A stretch of DNA of 64,000 nucleotides, from NCBI GenBank assembly GCA_948567375.1, contig OX419758.1, positions 18,233,001 to 18,297,000 of the forward strand. Reading direction: 5' to 3'. Source of the DNA: Lunularia cruciata (lineage: Eukaryota > Streptophyta > Marchantiopsida > Lunulariales > Lunulariaceae). The notes under the pieces are model-generated. The model was given only the letters and a program-made list of their open reading frames with translations, did no database searches and had not been told where the DNA came from. Shown here in pieces: positions 37,105 through 50,674 of this stretch. The translations under genes were made by a program, and so were the position numbers. Positions within the stretch are counted from its first letter, which is position 1; every line of letters begins with the position of its first letter.

Positions 37105-38899
37105 GTAGAATTTTCTACGCGGTACCTGTATTCTTCGCAGTCTGCACGCGTCTACCCTTCGAAGGTTCCAAATGATATTATATATAGTGCACCTCTGCTT
37201 GAAATTTGGCGGCGTGTTTCACTCGGCCCACCTGTCTCGGGGTCTCTCTACCCGACCACCTCGGTCAAAATGGTCAAGGATTTTGGACTCACAACGAACT
37301 TGTTGAGTGTAGTAGTTAATTCCAGAATCCAGTGATCCAAGGAGAAACTTGCACGACATTGTTGTGTTTCACTTCTTTTCCGGCAAAGAAGAGCACACAT
37401 CAGGACATTCAGTCGTCACAACCCCACGCCTTCGTAAGCAGCCGTGCATGGATGACTTCAGCGAATTGAACTCCTTGGGATCAGAGATACGTCTGTGGCT
37501 GACGGTTTAGTCAAGACCATAGTCAGGAGCCACTTTACACGTTGTTGGATGGGCAGGATTTGCTCCCACTTCGTGGCCGCGATTCCTTTTGCACCCGTCC
37601 ACTGCACAAATTCTGTTCTCAAATTTATCCTCCTCACTTCGCGACTAATGCTGAGCTTCCAAAACATCTCTTTACATTGCAGCGATTTGTTCTTGAGCAG
37701 TAAGGTCATTTCTTCATCGTCGTGCACAGCATCTGACTTCAGAACTCCCAGTGAAGATATACTCCCTTTTCCTTGTCAGCTCGTATTGAATATGTCTTCA
37801 TGAGAGAAATCCAAACAACGAAGAACTCACTACAGTACAGTACTCTATTTGGGCGGCAACTTCTTCCCCTTGCAATATTCCACCCAAACGCACGATGAAT
37901 TGGGTACCACAAAACACTTCTTCTCATTCAATCGAGAACTACAATCGAGCTTTCCGCTACAGTAGTAGTTATCGTGAAAGTTCATCAACATAGTTAATCT
38001 AATGGTATGGACGACCCTTCCTTTGTAGTTCAGTTTCTTTATCTCGAGAGCTACAGAAATCATGAATCCTCAAGTTTTAGCAGGAGCGCTACTTTGCCAC
38101 CCTGTTGTCCACATAGTAGACTCCGTACCGACCAGGATGGAGTAACCGCGTACTTCCAGGGGGTGACATGTCAGGTGGTGAGTGTGGCGGCGTGTGTCGA
38201 GCTGCTACCTTCGTGCGCCTGGAGCATGTGTTGATCGTGTACCGACCTACCACGCATCCGAAACACCGCACCTCACGATCTTCTACCTATACGTGGTAAC
38301 ACAGTTGTGTAACCATGAGGGTGACGCAGTTCATGGAGATGCAAACTACAGTAAGTTTTCTTAGTCTCCATGAGTTTACAGGAGACAATGTTCAATGAAT
38401 AAAACTTCGCCCATCCCAGAGTTGTCCAAGAAATTTATCCATCACTTCCCATGTCCAAATGCAGATTCTTGGTTCTACGTTTTTGTTCTTGTTGGGGGAT
38501 GGTAAAGTAGACCGGAGAGCTTTTGGCTACCGAGGTGATGGTAATGAGTAGTATTGTTAGCCAGTAAAGAATCAATCGTTTATATTCGGAACAAGCCGAG
38601 GGGCCATATCTCCTGTTATCAGAAACATTTCACTTATCTTGTACATCACTCATGCTGGAAATGGTGTAACTTACTTGGATATTTCGTAGCTTGCAAGGGG
38701 GTGCTTCGTGAATACTGAAAATTTGAGTCTCCTTGGTAGCATTCTCCATTCCGTGAAGTCCGGAATGAGAAAATACTCGACATCTGGATATACAACTCCG
38801 GCTCAAATTACTTCTGATCCGCCGCGTTTCTATCAAATATCAACTGAAGGAAATTCACACGTAATTTTTAATAGATTCAAGGTGAGAAGATATATAAAA

Positions 38900-39080
38900 C
38901 CCAATTTAATGGCTGCAACAATTGTGTCTCTTAAGTTGTCAGGACTTCAGTTTTGTGAAACTTGTGCGAGGGGCCAGACTTCTTCTTGCCCTTGGGTATC
39001 AAAGAAATTCAGAAGCTCTGGTCAAGAACTCGTGTTGGTCCTTGTACAACAAGTTCTTTCCATCGAGAAGGTCAGGAAGA
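38900..39080 (+). mobile_element. Possible Copia gag-pre-integrase trace
   Basis: Within a 134-codon frame, LQFCETCARGQTSSCPWVSKK followed by QELVLVLVQQ resembles the C-x2-C-x-x-G-K zinc block and the following L-E-L-V-H of Ty1/Copia polyproteins. The neighbouring integrase core was not found, so this may be coincidence. Confidence 0.2.
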
Positions 39081-41741
39081 AGGTAAATAGCTTGTGTTCG
39101 TTGGGCGTGTAGTCCTTGATCTCATTCATGTTCCCATGGAGGAAAGGAATTGGAAATTAAACCATCGAAGAGAACCTTTCTGGTCTGTTCACTACACTCC
39201 ATATCTTACGATAGTCTTTTGCGTTGTCATTCCATAGGAAAGCAACAGCAACGGTCGGACAGAATAAGACCATGTATTTCCATTCTCAGCTCGGGGAGGT
39301 TGCACTAGTGTGATCGCATACACAATTCTCTTCAAGCAACTTATTCTTGAAGACAAGAGACTCACGATGGAAATGTATAAAGATAGCTTCGGCTGCTGCG
39401 TTGGATCCAAGGACGAAGTTTATTTCAAGGGAACCTTTTGGTAATCTGTCGCTAATTTTGACTCCAACAGCTACCAATCATCATGTGAGTATTGTTGACC
39501 ATAAGGTGACATCCTGTCATAGTAAAGAATGCGTTACTACAAAAATGTCCTTTCCAAAATGGGCGACCATTATTTCCGTATGAAACATCAGATTCTGAAG
39601 AAGGTTATTGATTTCCCACGTGATGGGATCATGCCGTGGAAGAACTAGTTTCATAAATGAAATCTCAAGGCTTGAAAAGTGTCATAGCTTTACATGGAAT
39701 ATCCCGGAGGATGTAAAAAGGATACCAAATTGTAGCAGGAACTACCGTGCCAAAATTCTCTTCAAGGTGGAGTCTACAAGATTGAGGAGATTAATATGGG
39801 TCTATATGATTTTAATTTTTTTAATGCTTTTCTTTCTACTTTCGTGGATGATCTGGAATTTGACGTGCTTATAATCTTTCATTCTTGAAGGAGAAATACA
39901 CCAATTATTTGGCGAGCTGATAGATTGATATATCTCATAACTTCAAATGTTTTATGCGCTTTTATTTGTCTTGTTATGTATCTCGTTAGATAGACATTTC
40001 AAAGTTGATAGATGATTTATATTGGACGATAGAGCGTCCTTTTCGCCAAATCTATAACAGAGGTATGATCTAAACTTTCTTATTATAAATAGCAAGATCC
40101 TCAAAAAATTTATTATATATACCAATGCAGGGACTTTAGTCAAGCTGAACTATGACGTAAACGGAATAAAGAGACCAAAACCTTGCCAGTGGAGAAAGCT
40201 ATGTCTATTTTAGAATGAACAAAAATTTAGGATTCTAAACGTAAGTAAGAACGTAACCTAATGTACCGTAACTTCCAAGCTATAACTTGGGATGGTGGAA
40301 AGATCATTTGGAAGGACACAAGATCCACCATTTCAACAAGTCTGTTATTCAATGGTTCTCCTCTTTGATGAAAGTCATCACATTAATCAGTAAATCAGTT
40401 ATTAAAGAGATCTATGATTCAGTTGGGTTGGGAAGGAAAGACATGTTAGAAAAATTTCTACGAAGTTGAACTTCATATCAAAGAAGGTAATGACCGTTGT
40501 TGAAAATATTTCAAGCTAGTTTATGTGCCATAATTACCTCTGTTTATAGAGAACCGATTGAGACATGCTTTAAATTCGAACTTCAGAGTTTAGGGCTTGA
40601 TATTTTTTGATTAGTCCGAATAGTAGAAACGGAAGGTAAATGATTTGAAACCCTGCTACAGGTGGATAGCAATTATGCAGTTTTCTCTCGATATTTGACG
40701 ACACTAGGGCTGAAAGGATTCAACACCCACATGCGTATACAACAAAAGATCATTAAAATGTCTTAAAAGAAAATTGGATGTTTTCCCTATGCATATATTG
40801 GATTTCTTGTATTGGGTTAACTATCGTTCTATGCTAAATCGTGCTTCTACGGAAATATAAATACAGAGAGAATTTTTGGTACTCACCAAATATAGTTATT
40901 TAGACTAATTTTGCTAAATTCTAACTAATGAGATCATTTTCCTAGCTAAAGGGATATTCTTTCATGTTGAGAGAACGTGCTCTTCTATATTGTGCCTTCA
41001 GTTATCAAATCAAAATGTGTTATCACTAATCAAGGTGTATATTTAGAGAATATCTATATTTTTTAGTCACCTTAATAAATTGCACCAAAGTACATATCAC
41101 AATAATCAATTTTATTGCTTTTGAAATATAAATATTAAGTGAATTTTGAAAAATAATTGTTCTTTATTTTTTAATAAAGTAACCTACTTTAATTGAGCTG
41201 AGTTGTAAATAGGAAGAGCAAAAGACTACACTATAGAATTCAAACAAGAAGTTGAAAATATAAAGAAAAAACATCATCATATAATCTAGCATCATATTAT
41301 GATGTAAATAAGATAGAGAAAATATAAAACAATTTGTTTCATCATATCAAGAATAAAATGTTAATCAAACATAAAATACTTTCTGAGAAACAATAAAGAA
41401 TTGAAGCCTGCACCTTGAAGTTTGATAATGTAAGCAAATATCCTCTATACTTGAATCTTGAAGCATCAATGCTTGGAGCTTAAAGCCATATATCTTAAAG
41501 CTTGAATTCCGTTTACTTATGAAGCACATGAAAATAAATAAAATTATACAAGCCTATAACATGAAGTCTCCAATTTATACAAATTTATGGCAAGTCAAAG
41601 TACGGAGTTTCGGATTGAGAAATCCACAAGAGGTGCTAATGGCTCAAGAAAGGGTAACTAGAATATCAATGGAGCCTTTGAAAAGCTATTTGCATAAATC
41701 TTATATATTTAGTTGCTTAATCACATTTCATGAAGTTGTAC

Positions 41742-41743
<2 letters not shown>

Positions 41744-41790
<47 letters not shown>
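41744..41790. repeat. (AT)n microsatellite
   Basis: An uninterrupted AT dinucleotide run of about 47 bp. Likely length-polymorphic and prone to assembly error. Confidence 0.97.
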
Positions 41791-41793
<3 letters not shown>

Positions 41794-43987
41794 AAGTAGC
41801 TCTTATTAATTCCATTTAAATAACCTGAAGCTAATTGAAATTGGCTTCAACTAGGCTTGGTGAGAGTAGAAGAGTTGTTGAGGGCCAGCTGGCTGTTGAA
41901 GCTAATTTTATAGTCAGCTAACTTTAATTAAGGCACTTTAACTTCAACCAACCACGCTGAGTCAATGGAGTAATCTATCCGAATTTTATAATAATATTGT
42001 ACTTAGATATCAATATTCAACGAGGTCACTTACTGATTACTATAAGCGATCACGTACCTAGACCCCACTCAAGAGAGATTAAATATTAAACATATTCAAT
42101 GGCTAATATTGCTCATTATTAATGGACAAATCTAGAAGTCTACCTACCTAGTCTCCATATTCAACACCATAAGGCTTCTCTAGAAACTATTAAGTTGGGA
42201 AAAAATGACGTGTTTCATGGTAATATACATATCGAGTAGTTACTAGATAAAATCTAATTCTTTTTATTTGTATATTTATTATGATTTGAATTTTTATTTA
42301 TAAAAATATTTAATTTTATTTAATTAGTAACTTTTAAGAGATTTTTTCATGGATGGATAAAGAAATCACATCCTATGAAAATCATAAATCTCTTTTTTGC
42401 ATGAACAAGCATTTCATCTTTTCCGCAAGATAAGATGGATTAGCCTAAACTACTTCCATTATACTACCTTTTAAATGTAATAGGGTTTTTTTAATCAGAT
42501 TTACGTTTTATATTATATGGAACAATAACAGCATGTAGAAATATTTCAATTAGTTTTATCAAGTGGATAAATTTTCAGTTGTAGATAGTATACACTTTTA
42601 TAACTAAGTATTGCATTCATATGCCTTGCATCATCATATCAAGAGAATATGTACCCTTGGCATTTTACAACTGAATAAAGTACACATATTACGATCCTTT
42701 ATTCTTGAATGTCTTCGTCTAGCTATAAAACTAAGATTAAACACAAATCACGAGCTTCACTCCTGCGACCTAGACCAGTTCAAAAGTATTACTTTCTGAA
42801 TTGACTTGCTTGAGTTCAGAGTTGGACTCTTTCTCTCGGGTACAACTCGTATGATACTTTACAATCCACCAAGTTTTGAAATTCAAGTGAAGAGTTCGAA
42901 GTGTAATACTCAGAGAAAAGATAAATTACTTTCTTCACTGCGCCAATCTTTACCATACTGCATATACCTGTAATTTGTATTATGTGTTCGTTCAGCACAT
43001 GTAACATAGAGCGCATACAATGCAAAAAACGTAATAAGAACTTCATGGAAGTCTTTCCTCTTTCATCTATTTCACTCTGCAACTGAATCGCTTCGCTTAA
43101 ATTATTGTTTTTCTTATGCTGGTGTTGTTGTCGCTTAGGAGCTGCTTATGACCCTGAATAACATATCTATACTCCGTTGCATTTACAATTGAATTCAGTA
43201 AAACTATTACAGGGCTTTGCCTTACACTCCAGCAGTTCCTAATTACCCAGAGAATATTTAGAGAATCGAAGACCAAAATAGAGCAGTTAAGATAAGATAA
43301 ATCATCACTAGTAATCTATCACCATTTACAACATGTTGTCATTCTTCGTGAGAAAGTAATAACATATTCCAAATGAATAATTTATTTGCTTTTTGTTTCG
43401 CGAAGGCTTGTTTCCAAGTGTGGCAGAGGAATCACTGGACTACCAGTGGCTAATACTCCTCCAGTTGACCTCTTTGAAGTGAATCTAACTGCAAATCATG
43501 CAGACTTTAGAATTCAATCCGCTCTACTTGCAAGAGTGGATATTTGATGCACAAATCAATTGGGTTTTTGAGAAGTTTTGAACAGCTTTCAGGTCCTCAT
43601 GACTGTTGGTAGACGTCGACTTCTACAAGCTCCGAGTGAGGTTTCGAGACCAGGGTTGTCTATTGCAGTGAGGGATTTCGTCTCCCATTTGGATGTCGGT
43701 AGCGGACTTCACTTGCAGATGTCCATCCTTTTGGTTGTCTGCCCACCAAGTGTGAATCTCTTCGTTTATAGTGTTCTCCTTACTGATCGCTCGAGTGCGC
43801 ACTGAGAATTGGATTCCACTTCCCGTATTGGAGTGGCGCTAATGAGTTTGCTTGTGAAACCTGTTGTCGTGATCACAAAGCTCGACGTGTATGCATTGCT
43901 AAACAAACGAACTCCTGGAATCTGTCGGGTCATTTCAACTGATTAACTTAGCGACACTCTCGAGTACTGACTGATGCTGGTCGAGGC

Positions 43988-44055
43988 TACCAACACGAAT
44001 CCAGAGATCAGATCAACCAAATACCAACACGAATCCAGAGATCAGATCAACCAAA
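43988..44055. repeat. Perfect 34-bp tandem duplication
   Basis: Units 43988-44021 and 44022-44055 are identical, starting TACCAACACGAATCCAGAG. Noncoding, recent. Confidence 0.95.
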
Positions 44056-44590
44056 TCATAACTACAGACCCTGCAACTTGGACTTACCGATAGCGCATGT
44101 TCTTTGCGGATGCTGTGCGGACCAGTCTCATTCAGGCCTAAGACTGGAAACGGATCCGTATTCGACATCTTGGATTAGAACTCTGGACAGTCCAAGAGGT
44201 TCCAATTTACTCAGTAACACATAGTTTCCGTGTAGTATCTCTCCCGAGGTAGAAGTGAAACCAATTAGTTGCAAACGAAGTGATTTTCTCTTTGTCTATT
44301 TTTTTATTACATTATCTTCTTTCTAGCAGCCAGCAAATTGCTCGAGCTTCAGGGAGAAAATGAAGGTCACTAGATTTGCCTCCTTACTATAACGTGTGAG
44401 CAGCACGTAGGAGCTTCTTATGGTTCTTCCTGCAAACTTAGCGTCTACTTCCCACTTGTCAATTTCTGCCCTAGACTGTGCGCTACTCTTACCGTACAGC
44501 TGTGAAACCAGAGACCGGGTATGATGTCCCAGATTTTCCGACTTTAAATTTGCCTGTAGACTATGTACAATATACTATCTAGGTTAAGCT

Positions 44591-47500
44591 TTAGCACTTG
44601 TCAAGACCTATTGAATCTGCAACTACAAAAGCTCCAGATTTCGTAACAGGGGGTGGCTTCCCAATTCTCCCCCCTAGCTGTTTGTGTAATAACTTCTCCA
44701 GTCTCCAGAACCAGTCCATTTTGTTCTGTGGCCTTTCCAGCCAGTGACCCTAAACAAACACAAAATCGACATGTTTCGAGTTAGTCACAATCTCGGCAGC
44801 ACGTCAGCTTCATATACATCCAGGAAACGAGTACAACCAGTGATATGAGCAAGCAAGCTTCGTTCGCGGGAAGGCCTGCCCTCGTCTAATGGAGCTGACA
44901 TACCTCATCCTTGTAGATCAAGTACGTCACAGGCTTTTTTAGATCATTTAAAGCCTGAAAAAGTACAACCGTCTCGTTAGTCATGTTTTAGAACTTATCC
45001 TGCTTCTTGTGTATTAAAGCTCGAAGAATGAACACTCGACTATGAAGTGGGCGTACAAAGACGATTCAGGTGAAGACCGGCATACCTGGTACATTTGTTC
45101 ACTTTCACCGGGGTTTACAACGATATCATTTCCACCGTGCGCGATGATCACGGGTACTTGAATCTTGTCCGCCTTCGCAGATAAAAAGCCATTAAACATT
45201 AGAACGTAGAGCAACTGTACTTGATTTGGTCCTACCACCCTGGTACTTCAGAGACATTTGCCTTTCCACCTTAAAGTAGAGCTCGACATACTTCAGTTCC
45301 AGCAAACTGCAACTTCTTATTAAGTTACAAGAGGTTGGATACAGCATCTTCTTGCGAACTCCTGTGGGCTAGTAATATAGGTCATCCACAGCACACGAAA
45401 TAGAGAGCAAGCTTACATGAAAATATGGAGATCTTTGTTTGTTAAGTTCATCATCATTTTCCAGGTCAATCACTCTGTCGTGCAGTATTCTTCTCTTTGG
45501 TTTCCTGGAGGACATTAGCAAACGATGCAGTCAGGTAACCACTCGGTTTAGATGCTCAATAGACTGGGCCAGACATCAATCCGATAAAGCTTCTGGAGTA
45601 TGAACCGTAAGACTTACCAATATGGCACTATTTTAGTTGTCACTGTCTTCATTTGGGACGGACCAACTAGATCTATGCAGCACTTGTAGAGCTCTGCATA
45701 ACAGGAAGCTGTGACATTAGCCTGCAGAATCATAGATAGCATTTGTTCCTCCTGCTCATAAGCCTCCAAGAATCCACGCTGCTCCGGTCTATGATTATCG
45801 GGACAGAATCTAGCAATTTACAATGTTTTGGTCCACATATAACGCAATTCAGGGTACTACCGCAAACAGACTTGGGGGTAGTATCCACCTGGGGTAAAGG
45901 CCACTCCAGCCAAACTGCAAAAGCTACCAAAAGAAATACCACCGATCGCTATTCGCTCTTTATCCACAATTCCTTCGCTTATTGTCCACAGCACACTGTC
46001 GGTAATGTCGTGCTGTTGAAATCCGAGAAGTCAACATGTTATGATAGTATGAAAAATCTACCCAATGGAGAAAGGAACTCTGATGACCGACTATAACAGA
46101 GCATCAGCTCCCAACAACACCGTGTGCTGCCAATCCACAGGATGTACTCAGAAATACATACCTGCATATTACCCGCCCACTGCTTATCTCCAGCATGTAG
46201 GAACGCTTTCCCGAATCCATCTGATCCACGATACTGCACCTGCAAGCATGCTGCAGGCCAAAGGGTCCACCTCTTGTCAGACTTATTGTCTAATAGATTA
46301 GAGATCCCATTATAAATAACCCAGTGACTCTTGTCAGACTTCTCACTCTTTTACGAACAAGGCATACAGCTGTGGACGCTTGCAAACATAGATGAAGTAC
46401 AGTGAGCGTATCGAGTGAGAGGTCTAAACATCCTAAATAGCAGCTTCTCTTCAATCTTTTCAGTCAAAAACTTCATCACTGTCCCATAGGCTAATAGAGT
46501 GGCACGCACCATAACCACGGCTTGCATAATACTGAGCTTCAGCATCCCACCCCCACCAGTCCCGGAACCAAGGGCCTCCGTGAGTTCGCAGAACCAAGGG
46601 TAGGTTCTTTGGCTGTCAAAATGGAGTAATCTCAGTAACGTATCGGTAATGAATGAAAAGAAGTACTGGGAACATGGACAGATACCCAAGAAGGACTGCC
46701 ACATACCTCAATGCCTGGTGGTAAAGTGAGATATATCAGGATGTCAAGTCCATCACGAGCAATAACCACATGAGAGTGCATTGAAGCCAGCTTGTACCTG
46801 CATTAGCATGCAAGGGGAGGGTCTTCACCATAGCTAACTAGTGAGATAAAAAATATTTGGAGATAAGGACGCATAAAATGGGATTTGCAAACTACCAGTG
46901 CTATCTTATATACGAACTCCTAAACATGAGTTGATTGCTTCGAAGAACTTACTGTTTCAGTTGAGGGTGATGATCAAAAAGTAGAGTCAGCTTCTTATTG
47001 TTCCTCTCGTAGATGTAACTCTCTGTTGTTCCGTTATCGATATCGTATGTCACTACCCACCTGCAAACCCAATGAACTTGTTAATCAATGTCGGACGGAC
47101 TCTTCCAGGGAATCTATCTAACACCTCTGATATTGGTTCGGAATGGAGAAGAAGTTTCTTGGAAACCCACTTTTGATTTTGACGATCTCTGCTACCAATG
47201 AACATATTTCCTGGCTTGTAAGATGTCAAGAACTCAAAGTCCTCCTTAACACTGCACAAAGCAACCAGTGATCATATTTCTTGGCTTGTAAGATGTCAAT
47301 AACTTAAAGTCTGCATTAATACTGCACAAAGCAAACAGCCCGTATTGTAATTGATTGAATGTAAAGCATCTGTCACTCATCATCCAGTGCACGATAGCAG
47401 CTCGAAAAATTAGATACTGCAGAGACGGAGTATAATAGATGTTTTAACTTCGACACGGAACACAACGAAATTGGAGGTGAAGATAATGACCATGAAAACA

Positions 47501-50500
47501 GTTATGAGCAAACACGGATGTATGAAGCAATAACGAGCAAAGCCTGATGTCTAGGGGATATTGTACTTAGATTGCTGAAATGCCAAATTTCCAGAGGCTA
47601 GACTACAATAGAAGGCTCCTTGAGGAAGCAAGACCGGCAGATGACTGTCGGGTAGGTTCTAGACAGTATTATTTGAAGTCCAGAAGCAAAGAGTACCTTG
47701 GGTGAAGAACTGTCCACTCCAGCTTGTCATAAGCAAAAGCAACAGCGGTATACTCTTTTGTTTTGAAGTCCATAAAGAGGACTTTCGACGGATCGCCCCT
47801 CAGGCCAAGAACATCGCACTTCGGATGGGATGCTATCACTCGTTCCACAGCACCATCTTCACTATTGATCTGACAGATGAGAGAACGATCCTTTAATCGC
47901 GATAGGAGTGAAGCGCAAAATATAAGTTGGCAACACAGTAAATGAAGAAGAAATGTGTCCCAAGTTCGGATGGAGTAATCGATGCCTCTTTCTTCAGCTG
48001 TTGTGTGACTCCTACGTGCAAAGAATGTGTCTGGGTAGTGAAGTGGGGCTTGTTACTTCTTCGCGTTGAACGTAGTGAGAAATGCCCTGTACTAAATCTA
48101 TCAAGCGCAAACCTGTATCACTCTGGAATATTGACTGTGCAGGCACAAAGAAAGTTTAGTGATTGACTTAGTGAGGCAACATACCAGAACCAAACGCGTT
48201 GTTGGAGAATCTAGTGAGGAAAGGATGTACATCTTCTTGGGATCACTAGCAAAACCCATCTGCACAACAATGATAAATCAGTCGTATATTACATGGTTAT
48301 ATTACATGGTTAATCTTGCACATACCGGAAATTGACGGAGAATTAACATGAGAACGGACTAAGACTACCGTGTGACTAATGGTTTAGATGAATACAGTTT
48401 TGCTAATCCAGAGCTGTTTAGATTGGAAAAAATAGGGCGCAGTGAACGAAGGTAGGAGATTTGTTGCAAGATCTGGATGATTGCTACAATTAGGAGTCTT
48501 GCAAACATTACTAATGAGCTCCTGGGTCCTGGGGTTTTCACGAGGGCTATCAGACTAGCAACAACCTTTGGTTAGTGTCCGACGTACCATGGAACCACTG
48601 TCTTGAGAAGACCAATGTAGAACATCTCTCCACTCAGAGTCAATTGAATCCCTCACTCTTATGGTAAAACTGCCATCCGACAGATGATATTGGAGAGCTC
48701 CACGAATTTGGAAATTGCTATCACAGAGCCAATCCTGTATGTCTCCGGGGTTCTGAGTATCTAGCACAGTGTCCCCCGTTTTGATGTTGATTTTATACTG
48801 CAAAATGAGAAGGGGTTAGTTAGAAGAAATGATAGAGAGCCATCCTGGCCAGGTAAGGGTGCTATCTCTTGTAGATTAACCAAATGTTTATTCTTCAGTT
48901 TTGTTATCACAGAAGAGTCTTTACCACATCAAAGTCACTTTTATCCCGGATGTTCATATAGAAACACATGTCGTAAGGACGAACTCCGCTGATGCTGCTC
49001 GGCATTAACCTGCTTGATACATTGTCATAAGGTGTAAGATCCCGAATTTCTCCAGTGGTTACGTTCACAGCGTAGTGGTGCCAATCCTCATCACCTGCAA
49101 GACAGCTACAATGATTAAGAAATCCCTAAATAAAACGACATTAGCCAATCTGTGAGTAAAATCATTTCCGCCCTTGAGAACTGTAAGCTCCACCACAGAA
49201 CAACAAGTATCGACAGGAAAACAAACACATTAGCTCATCAGGTTCGACCAGACTGGCAGCACCAAATATCAGTGACACATCAGCGACATAAAATGAGACC
49301 CTGTTGATGGGAAGGAGATCCTAATGACAAAGCTTCTAGACAGGTTGGCAATTTCTCGCAGATCAGAGTTCTATAAGAATGTCCTTAACAGTCAGAGAAC
49401 GCAAATCAAGGCAGAAGACAACAAGCAAGAGGGATCTTCAATACCTCCTCCATCTTGCTTGTAGAGAATAAATTCTCCGGACGGGTTCCAAAGAAACCAC
49501 CGAATCTGCGGGCATTTCAGGAAAACATAAACGACATTATTAAGTAGCGTTGGAGGACACTCTACGCACAAGATGAATCTACTAAGGGACAAATAATCAC
49601 AATTTTCGAAAGGAGTGAGCTGCTTGGAAGTCCATTGTGGTGAAGACAGCCTTGGTACTCAAAGATTCCCTGTGAGTGGTCTGATTGATTCTCCTGTGGA
49701 TGTATGTCACTACCTACATTAGTTGCTTTCAGAATAGAAGGAGTGAACACAACTTCTACACAAGACCAGTTCATTACAACGACAATTTCTGTGAGCGTTC
49801 GACAACAGATTACATGAGTTTGCAGATACAGTATAACACAAGACTCATGCCAATCTCAAATCGAATGATTCCGAATGGTATAGATATCCGAGCGAAACCA
49901 GAAACCTACTCCTCTATGCGTTTCCTTTGTCAGCATTACAGCTTCCTCTTCCTTGCCCTCCAGCGGGCGAAACCACTGCAGCAGAAAACGCTCAGACTTA
50001 GTGTTGAGCAATCTGTAGTAGAAGGACCGCAAAACAGCAGGTGATCGACACACATTCGGCCTCAACTAGATCAATTTACGTACTTGCCAACTTTGAGATG
50101 AATCGACATATGCTAAAGACAGGTTTGAAGAATTTGTAGGCCCACATTGTATGAGACGTGCTCGCGCCAGAGTCTTTGGACGGGCGTAGGAAAAACTGAA
50201 GTTCTAGGATGCGTGCATAGGAATAAATAGAACTGACATTACATTCCATGTGACGGAGACATATAATTGACTTCCGACGTATCCATTCTATAGGCAAGGA
50301 TGCATACCACATTCGAGACTTGATCGGATGAGGGAGCAAGATATGCCACGAACTTCCCATCGGGAGAAAGCCGGGCTTGTTCTTTCTGGTAAGCAAACAG
50401 TACTTCTGTGGGAATCATCTCGGGAGCTGCAGTTGCCAAAATTTTCGGAGTCAGTGGTATGAAGATGGAATCATAATATCAACGACGTCTAAGAAGAAAC

Positions 50501-50674
50501 CTCAATTTGCTCGGATGCTGAAATTGAGACGCAAGTGAATACCACAATATAATTTCTAGTAGCCTGATTTCTTCCCCAAGATGAAGAAAAACGATAATGT
50601 AGAAACAAACAACGCCCATGAGACATACCCTCGGGGTTCTGGAAGCCATTACTGTGGATCGCTGTAACAGTCAT
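44591..50674 (-). CDS. S9 family serine peptidase (prolyl oligopeptidase / acyl-peptide hydrolase type)
   Basis: Nineteen exons, phases all consistent, 658 aa: 50674-50629, 50426-50308, 49975-49910, 49505-49445, 49094-48925, 48797-48588, 48259-48185, 47869-47697, 47251-47171, 47060-46953, 46797-46707, 46612-46510, 46250-46162, 46012-45889, 45693-45618, 45504-45417, 45172-45086, 44954-44904, 44749-44591. An N-terminal beta-propeller (about 15-370; IPTEVLFAYQ, LSPDGKFVAYLAP, GIRWFLWNPSGEFILYKQD) gates an alpha/beta-hydrolase domain (about 390-640; LVLRTHGGPWFRDWWGWD, RGYACLQVQYRGSDGFG). The catalytic triad is Ser491 in GISFG, Asp576 in GGNDIVV and His608 in GHW. It probably releases short or blocked N-terminal peptides. 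The start is uncertain: the first exon stays open upstream to about 50798, and a donor GAA|GTGAGT at 51093/51092 could end an earlier exon with a leader. Family length fits the model. Confidence 0.93.
47202..47338. repeat. 70-bp tandem duplication of exon start plus acceptor
   Basis: 47202-47271 holds the 5' half of peptidase exon 9 with its acceptor. 47272-47338 is a diverged copy lying in the intron just upstream in transcription, carrying its own TTTGTGCAG acceptor (47321) and the frame SINADFKLLTSYKPRNM against SVKEDFEFLTSYKPGNM. The copy lacks the rest of the exon and a donor. Confidence 0.88.

Larger units (their letters stand above)
37125..44590. other. AT-rich gene-poor region
   Basis: Balanced composition to about 39900, then very AT-rich to about 43100. 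No gene recognised. Possible transposon traces are a Cys-motif frame at 38708-39112 and ALDPRTKF in a frame at 39347-39583, faintly like hAT transposases. Both are too weak to call. It contains the AT microsatellite and the 34-bp duplication listed separately. Confidence 0.45.

Noticed and set aside
37107-37124. TTTTCTACGCGGT, a partial match to the retroelement 3' signature
   Set aside because: The match ends before TCGCC and no flanking direct repeat was found; possibly another tag but could be chance.
39347-39583. ALDPRTKF, faintly like hAT transposase
   Set aside because: A single short motif without the dimerisation block or DDE residues nearby.
40287-40469. Possible Copia RNase H remnant
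   Set aside because: Only vague similarity and no conserved acidic residues.
47053-47259. 68-codon minus frame read straight through exon 9
   Set aside because: The downstream part (after QNQK) is intron; splicing to 47060 gives the conserved WVVTYD continuation.
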